Part shown: positions 1-7,202 of the stretch, in pieces | Position numbering within the stretch: the stretch's first letter is position 1 | Layout of the letters: each line of letters starts with the position of its first letter | The notes under the pieces: model-generated | Told to the model about the DNA's origin: nothing | Databases searched by the model: none | The model's input: only the letters and a program-made list of their open reading frames with translations | Program-made: the position numbers and the translations under genes | Origin: Armatimonadota bacterium | GTDB lineage: Bacteria; Armatimonadota; Fimbriimonadia; Fimbriimonadales; Fimbriimonadaceae | Direction: 5' to 3' | Assembly (NCBI GenBank): GCA_037138755.1 | Contig: JBAXHT010000003.1 | Location: 62,001-126,000, forward strand | Length of the DNA: 64,000 bases

Positions 1-483
1 GAGGCTCGCAAACTTTAGAGTCGCTGCTGTGTCATCTGCCACGAAGCTGAATGATTTTTGCACCCATCCGATGTTCGGTCTAGAGAAACCTGTGGTGTCG
101 AACGTATAGATTTGGGAGAATGAATCTACAGTTACTTGCGCGTTCTTGACCACCGGGTTACCGTCGGGGTTTCCGGCAAAAAAGAATTCGACGCTGTAGG
201 TGGTGCCGGGAACCGTGACGAAAGACTGCTCTACCGAGCCAGCAAAGACTCGGGACAGATCAATACTCTTAGTGCCGTGTTGGGCAGTCCAATAGCTTTC
301 GATCCAGTCGACGTTTGTCGCGGACCAACCGGGGAGAATGTTTGACGTACCGGGGATGGGCTGAACACCAGCAGAGCCGGTATAGTTACCTAGCTCGAAA
401 CTTCCGTTGACAAGAATATTGGCCGAAGCAGATACAGAGATGGCCGAGATGGCAAGTAGGAGCGCGACGCGAATTGTGAACAC
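1..483 (-). CDS. Choice-of-anchor C family secreted protein (partial)
   Basis: The gene runs off the left edge, so only the N-terminal ~161 residues are seen. A signal peptide (IRVALLLAISAISVSASA) is followed by ILVNGSFELG, the opening typical of choice-of-anchor C domains. Other family marks follow in order: the PGW tryptophan, VDWIESYW, KSIDLSR, VEQSFVTVPGTTYSVEFFFAGNPDG and the FDTTG/GWVQKSF stretch. These are small secreted beta-sandwich proteins that usually carry a C-terminal sorting signal such as PEP-CTERM; that end is outside the window. The GTG at 483 is used as start; an in-frame TTG two codons upstream (489) is equally possible and a stop lies just beyond it. The role is unknown, but a PEP-CTERM protein lies next door. 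Confidence 0.8.
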   Translation of the reverse strand, partial: MFTIRVALLLAISAISVSASANILVNGSFELGNYTGSAGVQPIPGTSNILPGWSATNVDWIESYWTAQHGTKSIDLSRVFAGSVEQSFVTVPGTTYSVEFFFAGNPDGNPVVKNAQVTVDSFSQIYTFDTTGFSRPNIGWVQKSFSFVADDTAATLKFASL

Positions 484-804
484 TCGCAAATTTTACAGCG
501 ATATTGCGATTATTCGGCTAGTAGAAATGCTAGTCGTAGCCAATGTGACTCAAGAAACTTCCGGTGCTACCACAATCGCAATTTGGACGCAATGAATCAG
601 CGTGCCGTGATCCATTTGGGGAGTTTTGGGTTGGAGGCATGGAGGAACACTGACAAGCTGGGCGGACGGAGGGCGATTGGCTCGGGTGGTTGGTCGCTTG
701 TCGATGCCAGACTACTTCCTACCTAGTTTGCCAGAAATTTGGATTTTATTAAACTTGCCTAGCAGAGGGTCAGATTTTATAAGAAGCAAAGGTAACATCC
801 CGGC
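484..804. other. Intergenic region holding composite repeat copy A
   Basis: This 321-bp gap separates the divergent anchor-C and PEP-CTERM genes. Short reading frames here (407-595, 626-808) show no recognisable protein. The right half (about 633-745) is a copy of the dispersed repeat described below, and it starts with a GGAGGCAT foot like that of the REP hairpins. The rest is AT-richer than the flanking genes and must hold both promoters. Confidence 0.5.
633..745 (+). repeat. Dispersed composite repeat, copy A
   Basis: The core AAGCTGGGCGGACGG with GGCGATTGGCTCGGGTGGTT after it (655-690) is nearly identical to 5240-5278. Shorter versions sit at 1945 and 3823. All copies are in the same orientation and lie between genes. 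Confidence 0.7.
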
Positions 805-1929
805 GTGAAGGCAAGTGAGTTAAGACGAGGTACGGCTGTCTTGGTCAGTATCGTTTTCGTACAGATCAGTAATGCTCAGTACACGGCAACAATTCTGAAC
901 AAAACGGGATTTGCTAACCCCAAGCCATCGGGTGCTAGCGGAAGTGCTACCGTGGGAACGGGAGACGTCACGGTTGGGCAGGTTCAGATTCCCCATGCCA
1001 TGCTGTGGACCTCGCCGGGAGCAACTCCAATTGATCTTAACCCAGAGGGGTTCATCCAAACCTTCGCTACTGCCTCAACCGGTACAAATCAGTACGGATA
1101 CGGGTACGGAGACGTAACCAGCTCGCGTTTTCATGCGCTTAAGTGGTCGGGGACAGCAGGAAGTTACGAAGATCTTAATCCCACGGGTTATCAAACAACG
1201 CAGATTTTTGGAGCTCATGGGAACTCGCAAGTTGGGATTGGTTTTGGTTTGATCACAAACAACACATGGAGGGCGATGCTGTGGCAAGGAACCGCCAATA
1301 GCTTTGTCGACCTTTCACCAGGAACGGTCTCCTCTGCGAAAGCAGTCGGGGTCTGGGGATCTCAGCAGGTTGGGAACACCCAAGTGAATGGAATGCATGC
1401 GCACGCGGCGTTGTGGAGTGGGTCTGCGGAATCCTGGGTCGACCTTCATCCGGCATCTTTTACACGAACCGAGGCCACTGGAGTTTGGAATGGGGTGCAA
1501 GTTGGATTTGGAGAGAGCACGGCAACGGGCAACCAGAGCCACGCTTTGCTTTGGCGAGGGTCGGCGGCTTCTGTTGTTGATCTTAATCCGACCGGTTTCT
1601 CGTTCTCGCAAGCTCTCGCGATCTCCCAAGCTGGCCAAGTGGGATTTGCGTATGGCGCGGCGACTTCTTTTCGGAGTCGTGCTGGGTATTGGAACGGTAC
1701 AGCTGGCTCGTTCGTCAATCTCCATTCTCAGTTGACGGGGCTTGGAGTGAACTTCATTGAGAGCCAAGCCACGGGCATCGTGGATAATGGCGACATCGTT
1801 GGTTGGGGTTTCGACAGCGCCAGTAACTATCACGCATTGAGGTGGTCGCAACCTGTTCCCGAGCCGGCCACGGTGGCCGCGCTTGGTCTCGGATTGGTTG
1901 GTTTGGTTCGCAGACGTCGACGCAACTAG
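805..1929 (+). CDS. PEP-CTERM sorting domain protein with HAF-like repeats
   Basis: A 374-residue secreted protein. A GTG start precedes a signal peptide (ending near QISNAQ, residue 24). The body holds five or more repeats of about 50 residues with the pattern HALxWxGxAxSxxDLNPxGF (for example HALKWSGTAGSYEDLNPTGY and ALLWRGSAASVVDLNPTGF), which suggests a beta-propeller or similar extracellular repeat fold. The C-terminus VPEPATVAALGLGLVGLVRRRRRN is a textbook PEP-CTERM signal: PEP motif, hydrophobic segment, arginine cluster. In other bacteria this signal is cut by an exosortase and the protein goes to the cell surface or matrix; no exosortase is in the window. The substrate or partner is unknown. 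Confidence 0.85.
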   Translation: MKASELRRGTAVLVSIVFVQISNAQYTATILNKTGFANPKPSGASGSATVGTGDVTVGQVQIPHAMLWTSPGATPIDLNPEGFIQTFATASTGTNQYGYGYGDVTSSRFHALKWSGTAGSYEDLNPTGYQTTQIFGAHGNSQVGIGFGLITNNTWRAMLWQGTANSFVDLSPGTVSSAKAVGVWGSQQVGNTQVNGMHAHAALWSGSAESWVDLHPASFTRTEATGVWNGVQVGFGESTATGNQSHALLWRGSAASVVDLNPTGFSFSQALAISQAGQVGFAYGAATSFRSRAGYWNGTAGSFVNLHSQLTGLGVNFIESQATGIVDNGDIVGWGFDSASNYHALRWSQPVPEPATVAALGLGLVGLVRRRRRN

Positions 1930-1944
1930 GTTGCGGTAGCGGCT

Positions 1945-1985
1945 GAAAACTGACGAGCTGGGCGGGCGGATGGCGATTGACTGCT
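1945..1985 (+). repeat. Dispersed composite repeat, copy B (short)
   Basis: AACTGACGAGCTGGGCGGGC followed by GGATGGCGATTG between two convergent genes. It matches copy A and copy C in the core only; the downstream part is missing. Confidence 0.6.
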
Positions 1986-1990
1986 CGACG

Positions 1991-2944
1991 CTAGTATGGT
2001 CGAGTCTTGGGGTGCATGGGAATTCCGTCTAGCGTGATCTTAAACCGGCGGGTAACGATAATGGTGAGTAGATCGAGATCTTCGGCTCGAACGTTCGAGG
2101 TGAAGTTCCAATCACCGTTCAGAGCACGGTGTACTTTGCTCAGTTGAGCGGCATGGAAGGTTTTTGACTTGGTCGCTACTGCATAAGGAACTTCGATCAA
2201 CTTTCCTTCTTCGTCAACCGCCAGCCATGTGCTACCGTCCCTTGTAGGATGCTCAACGTATGCGTCCAAGTCAAAGTCTGGCTCACTCAATCCGATCTTG
2301 AATTTGCTCCTTATGAACATCGTCTCAGGAACAATCCTTGCAGGACCGACCTCAACGGGGCTCACAGTATCAATACCACCAAAAGTAAGAACGAGCTGTC
2401 CTAGCTTAGCCGAGCGAGTGTTGCGCAAGGAAAAGCCAGACACCCGAAAGGTCACCGAAGCGTCGGCCTCCACCTTGGTCTGCTGTTCGTTTTGACCAAC
2501 GAGAACGGTGACGACTTGGTAGTTCCACATGGCGTCAGCGTAGGAGACTCCCATACCGTAGCTGTTTCGATAATTGCTCGTCACATTGCCAACGATTATT
2601 TGTGGGTTAGAGTAGGGGGTGCCGTCCTTGTGACTCGTGCGAAAATAGAGCAGCCTACACTCTCTTTTGAACATGGCCGGAAACGTCGGCACGTTTGGAC
2701 CTTGCAGGTAGAGTTCCAACATCTTCTCAAATGCAAGATCTCTCATGCCTTGTACGTCCCAAGCATGAACCGACGTCGGCGTGACCCTGGCGATCCGGTA
2801 AAGGGGAGTCGAGTAGGGCAGTTTCTTGCTCACTACTTTGGAAACCCACTCCGGTAAGTCGGGTGTCGGCTTCCATGCAGTGGAAAGATCCCCGGGGTTC
2901 TGGGCGGTAAGCACTAACGCGGCAACGTTTAGCAGTGAGAGCAT
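1991..2944 (-). CDS. Secreted protein of unknown function
   Basis: A 317-residue protein with a short hydrophobic N-terminus (MLSLLNVAALVLTA) that looks like a signal peptide with few charges. The rest is soluble, mixed alpha/beta, with no motif I recognise. A tyrosine/asparagine-rich stretch lies around residues 115-150, and the C-terminus has a basic cluster (RRFKITLDG, KTRPY). The length, unbroken frame and natural codon choice support a real gene. It converges on the PEP-CTERM gene across repeat copy B. No function is proposed. Confidence 0.6.
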   Translation of the reverse strand: MLSLLNVAALVLTAQNPGDLSTAWKPTPDLPEWVSKVVSKKLPYSTPLYRIARVTPTSVHAWDVQGMRDLAFEKMLELYLQGPNVPTFPAMFKRECRLLYFRTSHKDGTPYSNPQIIVGNVTSNYRNSYGMGVSYADAMWNYQVVTVLVGQNEQQTKVEADASVTFRVSGFSLRNTRSAKLGQLVLTFGGIDTVSPVEVGPARIVPETMFIRSKFKIGLSEPDFDLDAYVEHPTRDGSTWLAVDEEGKLIEVPYAVATKSKTFHAAQLSKVHRALNGDWNFTSNVRAEDLDLLTIIVTRRFKITLDGIPMHPKTRPY

Positions 2945-2995
2945 TTTCTTTCTTCGATTATAGGTCAGATTTCTCGAGCCAGGTAAAAAGGGACG

Positions 2996-3547
2996 GTGTC
3001 AGACGGGCGGTACCGGCATTGGAGGAATCCGAACGGGGAAGGGCGGACTTGTTTCGTGACCTCTACATGCCTGGACTTCGCGCACTTGTTCGGTCGCGAC
3101 GAATTGAAAGACGTGATGGTTCGCTCCTTGCTCAGCGATTGCTGCTACTACGGAGCTCGGTTGCACGGATTCGTCGTGATGTCGCACCACATCCACTTAA
3201 TCGTTACTCCAAGCGAGACAGAGGAGATTTCGGACCTAATCCAAAAAATCAAGCGAAACTCGGCCAAGGCAATCAATCCGTTGCTGAATGATCAGGAGCG
3301 TGCTCAGCTGAAGGACCAGATCGGGCTGAATCAGCGGACGTTTTGGATGCGGTCTTTTCGTGGACTCTTGGTCGATTCCGAGAGGGTCTTTCACCAGAAG
3401 TTGGACTATATCCATACGAACCCGGTCCGAGCCTCGCTGGTGGGTCGCCCGGAGGAGTACCGGTGGAGCTCGGCGCGGATGTACTTAGATGAGGTGCTTG
3501 ACGACCACTTCGTGCTCTCCACGGAGAAGGCTCTGCGACTGTTCTAA
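2996..3547 (+). CDS. REP-associated tyrosine transposase (RAYT, IS200-like Y1 family)
   Basis: 183 residues, the usual size for a RAYT. Such enzymes are single-strand DNA nucleases related to IS200/IS605 transposases and act on REP hairpins. The metal-binding HUH signature is visible as SHHIHLIV (about residues 62-69). The C-terminal hallmark KLDYIHTNPVRASLVGRPEE with YRWSSAR (about 136-162) contains the likely catalytic tyrosine region. GTG start with an AAAAAGGGA stretch upstream. The stop codon is only 10 bp before a 25-bp palindrome, and three such palindromes follow within 270 bp. This is the expected layout of a RAYT with its own REP family. The gene appears intact. Confidence 0.9.
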   Translation: MSDGRYRHWRNPNGEGRTCFVTSTCLDFAHLFGRDELKDVMVRSLLSDCCYYGARLHGFVVMSHHIHLIVTPSETEEISDLIQKIKRNSAKAINPLLNDQERAQLKDQIGLNQRTFWMRSFRGLLVDSERVFHQKLDYIHTNPVRASLVGRPEEYRWSSARMYLDEVLDDHFVLSTEKALRLF

Positions 3548-3557
3548 TACTTCCGAT

Positions 3558-3582
3558 GCCTCCACAGTCGCACTGTGGAGGC
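3558..3582. repeat. REP hairpin 1
   Basis: Arms GCCTCCACAGT and ACTGTGGAGGC around the loop CGC: an 11-bp perfect stem that extends to 13 bp with flanking AT. It lies 10 bp after the RAYT stop codon and may also serve as its transcription end, although no T-run follows. Confidence 0.85.
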
Positions 3583-3667
3583 ATGATTGGTCACTCCGGC
3601 TGGTACGGATGCTGTTCAGATGGTGCCGTTCCGAGCTCGTAGGTTGCTCTGCAGGCTGGTCGTCTTA

Positions 3668-3692
3668 GCCTCCACAGTACGACTGTGGAGGC
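3668..3692. repeat. REP hairpin 2
   Basis: Same 11-bp arms as hairpin 1, loop ACG, followed by ATC. Confidence 0.85.
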
Positions 3693-3729
3693 ATCGGTTC
3701 TGGCTCTTTTGCTCCCGTGCCTGATGCCG

Positions 3730-3746
3730 CAGCAGTCTCACTGCTG
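3730..3746. repeat. Degenerate REP-like hairpin
   Basis: CAGCAGT, loop CTC, ACTGCTG: a 7-bp stem with the same 3-nt loop size and the same AGT/ACT at the loop end as the neighbours. It could be a decayed family member. Confidence 0.45.
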
Positions 3747-3791
3747 AGTGCTTGTTTGGGTGCGAGACTTGCCTGGGGGCTGGTCGTTATC

Positions 3792-3816
3792 GCCTCCACA
3801 GTGCGACTGTGGAGGC
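3792..3816. repeat. REP hairpin 3
   Basis: Same arms as hairpins 1 and 2, loop GCG, followed by ATCGAG and then composite repeat copy C. Confidence 0.85.
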
Positions 3817-3819
3817 ATC

Positions 3820-3894
3820 GAGAACAAGCTGGGCGGGCGAATGGCGATTGGCACCCCAGCACGAGTCCCTAGTTAGCCCACGAAGTGGCTCGTC
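3820..3894 (+). repeat. Dispersed composite repeat, copy C
   Basis: Begins AGAACAAGCTGGGCGGGC and continues to AGCCCACGAAGTGGCTCGTC, the same ending as copy D (about 5310-5330). It directly follows REP hairpin 3 and reaches the stop codon of the next minus-strand gene. Confidence 0.7.
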
Positions 3895-4628
3895 TACTTG
3901 ATGTTTAGATCAGGCGCAACCTCTAACTTAGTTCCATCCTGGAAGATAATCGCGGCTGGCTCGAATTGAAGTTTAAGTTTCGATTCGTCGGCATCACGCA
4001 GTTTTTGATCCTCCGCCATAAACTGGTTGAAGTCTATCTTGCCTGTCCAAGTGACAGTCTTCATAGCAGGAACCGTCTCGTCGTGGCTCAACTTTATTTT
4101 TTTGATGGTATCTCCAAACATGTCGAGGAACTTCAGTTCACCTTTGAATCCAGAAATGTCCCTTGTAGACTTGTTTTGGAACCCGAGGGTTACAATAATC
4201 GAGTCTGAAAAGTCACCCCCGTTCATCGGATCTGCTGCTCTCACTTTCTTAGAAACTAGAACGACACTGAGTGTTTGATCCACTTTTTTCATGAACTCTT
4301 CGCGCTCAGCTCGAAGTTTGTCGGCGAGTTTCTTTTCTTCTGCCTCTTTGGCTTTTTGCGTTGCTTCGATGTTTAACTGCTCAGCAATGGCCTCTTCGAT
4401 AGTAACCGTCCCCAGTTTCGATGTACCGCCGAACGCTTCTGCCATCTTGGACCGCATCATGTATCGCCCAACAATCTGTCGATCTTGGTCAGACAACTTT
4501 TCGAGGGTGGGCTTAAGCTCCTTCTCCCATGTCGAGGCATCGCTCGGTAGAACCGTCTTTTTCGGATCCGCACATCCGAGCGCAAGGAACAGAACTAAAC
4601 CAGATAGCAACAAACAGTAGCGATTCAT
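3894..4628 (-). CDS. Putative lipoprotein
   Basis: 244 residues. The N-terminus MNRYCLLLSGLVLFLALGCA is a lipoprotein signal with lipobox LALGC (cysteine 19), so the mature protein should be membrane-anchored. A charged helical stretch rich in Ala, Glu and Lys (about residues 85-120) is followed by a predicted beta-sandwich (SIIVTLGFQNKSTRDISGFK, FLDMFGD). This pattern is often seen in FxLYD-like or DUF-type extracellular domains, but I cannot assign a family. The stop lies at the edge of repeat copy C. Function unknown. Confidence 0.65.
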   Translation of the reverse strand: MNRYCLLLSGLVLFLALGCADPKKTVLPSDASTWEKELKPTLEKLSDQDRQIVGRYMMRSKMAEAFGGTSKLGTVTIEEAIAEQLNIEATQKAKEAEEKKLADKLRAEREEFMKKVDQTLSVVLVSKKVRAADPMNGGDFSDSIIVTLGFQNKSTRDISGFKGELKFLDMFGDTIKKIKLSHDETVPAMKTVTWTGKIDFNQFMAEDQKLRDADESKLKLQFEPAAIIFQDGTKLEVAPDLNIK

Positions 4629-4725
4629 ATTAAGTGAGAGTTTCCCGAAGAGAGCATATCCTACAACTGAAAACAGATAGTACGTTCAACTTGGATTGCA
4701 CTTTGTTTGTCTGCTCGGCACCAGA

Positions 4726-5040
4726 TCAGCTTTGGTGATAATCATGCTTTCGGAGCCAGTCTTTGGCGGTTTGGATTTGCTTGTGGGTGAAAAGGTCCCA
4801 GAATTTCTCGTTGGCGAGTAGCTGTGCCTCTACAGTCAAGTCGAGCCTTTTCCGTTCTAGCAGAGCTGTGAATCCGATAGAGACCTGGGGCTTATTGAGA
4901 AGTTGTTTGGCTGTCTCAAGTCCACCGAATTGACCTAGCATCTTCTTGAAGATGGTTGCGTTGTAGCCCGCTTCGGATTTTGCACGATTGTAGATGGAGA
5001 CCATCAGTTCGTGAAACTCTTGTTCAAGCTGGGTCATCAA
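4726..5040 (-). CDS. Conserved small protein, second gene of an overlapping pair
   Basis: 104 residues, acidic and basic helices without signal peptide or membrane segment, so probably cytoplasmic. The central part (YNRAKSEAGYNATIFKKMLG, GGLETAKQLLN, GFTALLERKRLDLTVEAQLL) resembles a small conserved family of unknown function that I have seen paired with a short upstream protein. It overlaps the upstream gene by 17 bp, so the two are almost certainly co-translated. A toxin-antitoxin or restriction-associated role would be a guess; no catalytic motif is visible. Confidence 0.6.
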   Translation of the reverse strand: MMTQLEQEFHELMVSIYNRAKSEAGYNATIFKKMLGQFGGLETAKQLLNKPQVSIGFTALLERKRLDLTVEAQLLANEKFWDLFTHKQIQTAKDWLRKHDYHQS

Positions 5041-5206
5041 CTCGTTCTCCAGGAATGAAGTCGTCTTCTAGCCAGCGAACAAACGTGTTTGCGTGGCGCA
5101 GATACGTTCCCTTGGTGTTGATGCTCATACTGGTTGCTTCAACCTCCTCGGTGTACTGTGCCAGCGCGAGTTTGATCTCAGCGAGTGCGGAGGGAGTTAC
5201 TTTCAT
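5024..5206 (-). CDS. Small protein resembling a recombinase core-binding N-domain
   Basis: 60 residues, first gene of the overlapping pair. The segment NTKGTYLRHANTFVRWLEDD resembles the SAM-like N-terminal DNA-binding domain of tyrosine recombinases (pattern TxxTYxxHxxxFxxWL), but the catalytic domain is absent. ATG start, reading frame ending inside the next gene. It could be a stand-alone DNA- or partner-binding module for the 104-residue protein. Repeat copy D lies immediately upstream. Confidence 0.55.
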   Translation of the reverse strand: MKVTPSALAEIKLALAQYTEEVEATSMSINTKGTYLRHANTFVRWLEDDFIPGERVDDPA

Positions 5207-5225
5207 CCCTTGACTGTATCACGTT

Positions 5226-5330
5226 TGGAAGAACACTGACAAGCTGGGCGGACGGAGGGCGATTGGCTCGGGTGGTTGTTCGCTTGACAGTGCCACCCGA
5301 GTCCTTACCCAGCCCACGAAGTGGCTCGTC
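5226..5330 (+). repeat. Dispersed composite repeat, copy D (longest)
   Basis: Starts GGAAGAACACTGACAAGCTG, shares the core with copy A and the AGCCCACGAAGTGGCTCGTC end with copy C, and is followed 10 bp later by a REP hairpin. This copy best shows the full unit. Confidence 0.75.
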
Positions 5331-5340
5331 GGAACCTTTA

Positions 5341-5365
5341 GCCTCGGGATCGCGGATCCCGAGGC
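5341..5365. repeat. REP hairpin 4 (different stem)
   Basis: Arms GCCTCGGGATC and GATCCCGAGGC, loop GCG, followed by ATC. Feet (GCCTC/GAGGCATC) and loop length equal those of hairpins 1-3, but the inner six base pairs differ on both sides. Confidence 0.8.
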
Positions 5366-5462
5366 ATCAAAGTGGCTCTGCAGCGACGAAGTGGCCAGTT
5401 GCAAGACCTTGTTTCAATATTTGCTATGCAAAGAGCCTACAAGTAGTATATAAATACGTGGT

Positions 5463-6128
5463 ATGGAACACATCGAACAAACCAAGGAAATTAACCAGAT
5501 CGCGGTCGCCGGGAAAGTTTTCGGCAGCATCAACGAACACGCCTTTAACGGAACGGTAACAGGAACGGCGAACAGAGCGACAGGTCACGTAAGAAACATC
5601 TATCATGGAATCGATCCCGCAATTGGGGCAGAGCTGAGCCGAATCGTACTGGGCCTAACGATTGTTTGCTCTGATATGGCAATCGAAGTCGGCACCGCGC
5701 GCAACCTAAACTCGATCGCGCCGATGCAGTCTATGCGACGGCTTGCGACGTACAGGCTGCCAAATCACACGATGCAGTGCTTGCAAACGGTGATCTGGCC
5801 TGTTCAGAATATCGCCGTGGTTACCATGGAGTACTCTGGTACTCTACCAGTCGTGAGCGGAGAAGGCCCCCCAATTCCAGACGTGATCTGCGACTTCCAA
5901 CAGACAGGGCCGCAGACGATTCGTCAGTACGGGCAGACTCATGCTTCATTTGGAGCTGAGGCACTTCCGCTATCGGTGGAAATCGATTACTGGATCAACG
6001 TTCACCGAATTGCATGGTCTAAATCGGAAAAACAATGTCTAGCAAACGAGAAAAACTCGTCTAAATATGATGCTACTCGCAGAACGATCACTTACGACAC
6101 TCATGTGAGGATGCTAGAGGCAAGCTGA
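5463..6128 (+). CDS. Protein of unknown function
   Basis: 221 residues with no family I recognise. There is no signal peptide and only a modest hydrophobic stretch (AELSRIVLGLTIVCSDMAI, about residues 56-74). The N-terminal part is Gly/Asn/Thr-rich (VFGSINEHAFNGTVTGTANR), suggesting beta structure; the end is charged. It stands alone: its upstream gap is repeat DNA and it converges on the DUF4062 gene. The unbroken 666-bp frame and ordinary codons make it a likely real gene. TATAAA near 5451 could be part of a promoter, but it is very close to the start codon. Confidence 0.5.
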   Translation: MEHIEQTKEINQIAVAGKVFGSINEHAFNGTVTGTANRATGHVRNIYHGIDPAIGAELSRIVLGLTIVCSDMAIEVGTARNLNSIAPMQSMRRLATYRLPNHTMQCLQTVIWPVQNIAVVTMEYSGTLPVVSGEGPPIPDVICDFQQTGPQTIRQYGQTHASFGAEALPLSVEIDYWINVHRIAWSKSEKQCLANEKNSSKYDATRRTITYDTHVRMLEAS

Positions 6129-6147
6129 GCCATTATCGGAGCCACTT

Positions 6148-6177
6148 GGTGCCTCCAACCCGCAACAGTGGGGGCAC
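6148..6177. terminator. Hairpin between convergent genes
   Basis: GGTGCCTCC and GGGGGCACT arms can pair over 8 bp (one G-U) around a 13-nt loop. It lies between the ends of the 5463 gene and the DUF4062 gene and may end transcription from either side. The GCCTCC foot also recalls a decayed REP. There is no T-run on the plus strand. Confidence 0.4.
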
Positions 6178-6230
6178 TAAGCGCCAGGACCTACCAGCCC
6201 AAATTGTTGCTCTCCGCAAATGAGGAGACC

Positions 6231-7202
6231 TTATTCATCTGCGAATGGGTCGTATTCATCGAAGGCTTTTTTCGAAACCCGCATAAAGGATTCTTTCCAT
6301 TCTTCTGGCCGAAACAGTTTGAGTCGAAATTCTGAGTCGAAGACTTCCTCCGAGACCTCGAATTGGGTAATGAAGCCCTCTCGTTGTCGACGAAAGGCAT
6401 ACCAGCCGTCGTTAAATGGATCGTACTCACCAATGATAAACTGTGCTAGAAATCCGTAAGCGGCAAGAAGGTCACACAATTCCTCCACTGAGGTGAAATA
6501 GACTCTGTGTTTTATGTTGAGCTTCTTCGTGAGGGCCGAAAAAGCGGGATGTATGGACAGCATCAACTCCTTGGTCAAGTCCTTTGACTCGATCTGATTG
6601 GAAAGCACTTCTGATAAATCAACTAGAACTTTGGAGACCATGAGAAGCTCACTTAGGGAGTGGTCGTACCGTTTCTGCCGTTGGGTAACAAGAAACTGTT
6701 GAAAGAGCCCAGCCCATTGTTCTCGTAGGAGCTCGATTATTTCCTCATGGGTTCGGAAAGGGAATGTCGCGTTGTTTTGACTGAGCTGCAAGACCTCATC
6801 CAAAAATGCGAAAACCCGTATGTCGGCATGTGCTGGTTCGTAGCCTGCCAATTCAGCGTTCTTCTTGTAATTTGCGAATTCGGCGTAGATATCGGCCTGA
6901 ACAAACACGAATAATTGCTTTCCCAACTCATGGGCGATACGAAGTTCCTTCTGTGAGATTGACGTGTTTTCATCGCCAGATTTACTTCCAAACCTGGCAC
7001 CAATAATCGAAACAAGAATATCGCAGTTTTCGATTTCTCGGTAAGCACCCTCTTCGGGCTTACCATCCGCTCTATATGGAACGGAGCCTCGCTCGTGCAG
7101 AACTGTTTCATAACCCAGAGACTTGATAAAAATTTCTAGGCTCGCGCGGATCGACTGTAGGTCATAAAATGTCGAACTGACGAAGATGCGGGGCTTCGCC
7201 AT
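6231..7202 (-). CDS. DUF4062 domain protein, coupled to nrdJ
   Basis: 323 residues. The N-terminus RIFVSSTFYDLQSIRASLEI with ETVLHERGSVPY and CDILVSIIGARFGS is the classical DUF4062 opening, a TIR-like/Rossmann-type domain often found at the front of NTPase and defence-type proteins. The rest (about 150-323) is helical and unrecognised, and ends in an acidic tail with DPFADE. There is no P-loop. The ATG at 7202 overlaps the nrdJ stop codon by one base (TGATG), so translation should be coupled to nrdJ. A TTG one codon earlier is the alternative start. DUF4062 proteins are usually encoded apart from nucleotide-reduction genes, so the link is notable. Confidence 0.85.
   Translation of the reverse strand: MAKPRIFVSSTFYDLQSIRASLEIFIKSLGYETVLHERGSVPYRADGKPEEGAYREIENCDILVSIIGARFGSKSGDENTSISQKELRIAHELGKQLFVFVQADIYAEFANYKKNAELAGYEPAHADIRVFAFLDEVLQLSQNNATFPFRTHEEIIELLREQWAGLFQQFLVTQRQKRYDHSLSELLMVSKVLVDLSEVLSNQIESKDLTKELMLSIHPAFSALTKKLNIKHRVYFTSVEELCDLLAAYGFLAQFIIGEYDPFNDGWYAFRRQREGFITQFEVSEEVFDSEFRLKLFRPEEWKESFMRVSKKAFDEYDPFADE

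Larger units (their letters stand above)
3548..3893. repeat. REP-like hairpin cluster downstream of the RAYT
   Basis: No gene is visible here. The region holds three near-identical perfect hairpins (3558, 3668, 3792), a fourth degenerate one (3730-3746), and composite repeat copy C from about 3820. Copies two and three share upstream flanks (GGCTGGTCGTCTTA and GGCTGGTCGTTATC). Confidence 0.85.

Noticed and set aside
3558-3816. Regularly spaced repeats that could suggest a CRISPR array
   Set aside because: Each repeat is a self-complementary hairpin, the gaps are 85-99 bp and partly repeat each other, and there are no cas genes. A RAYT with REPs explains them better.
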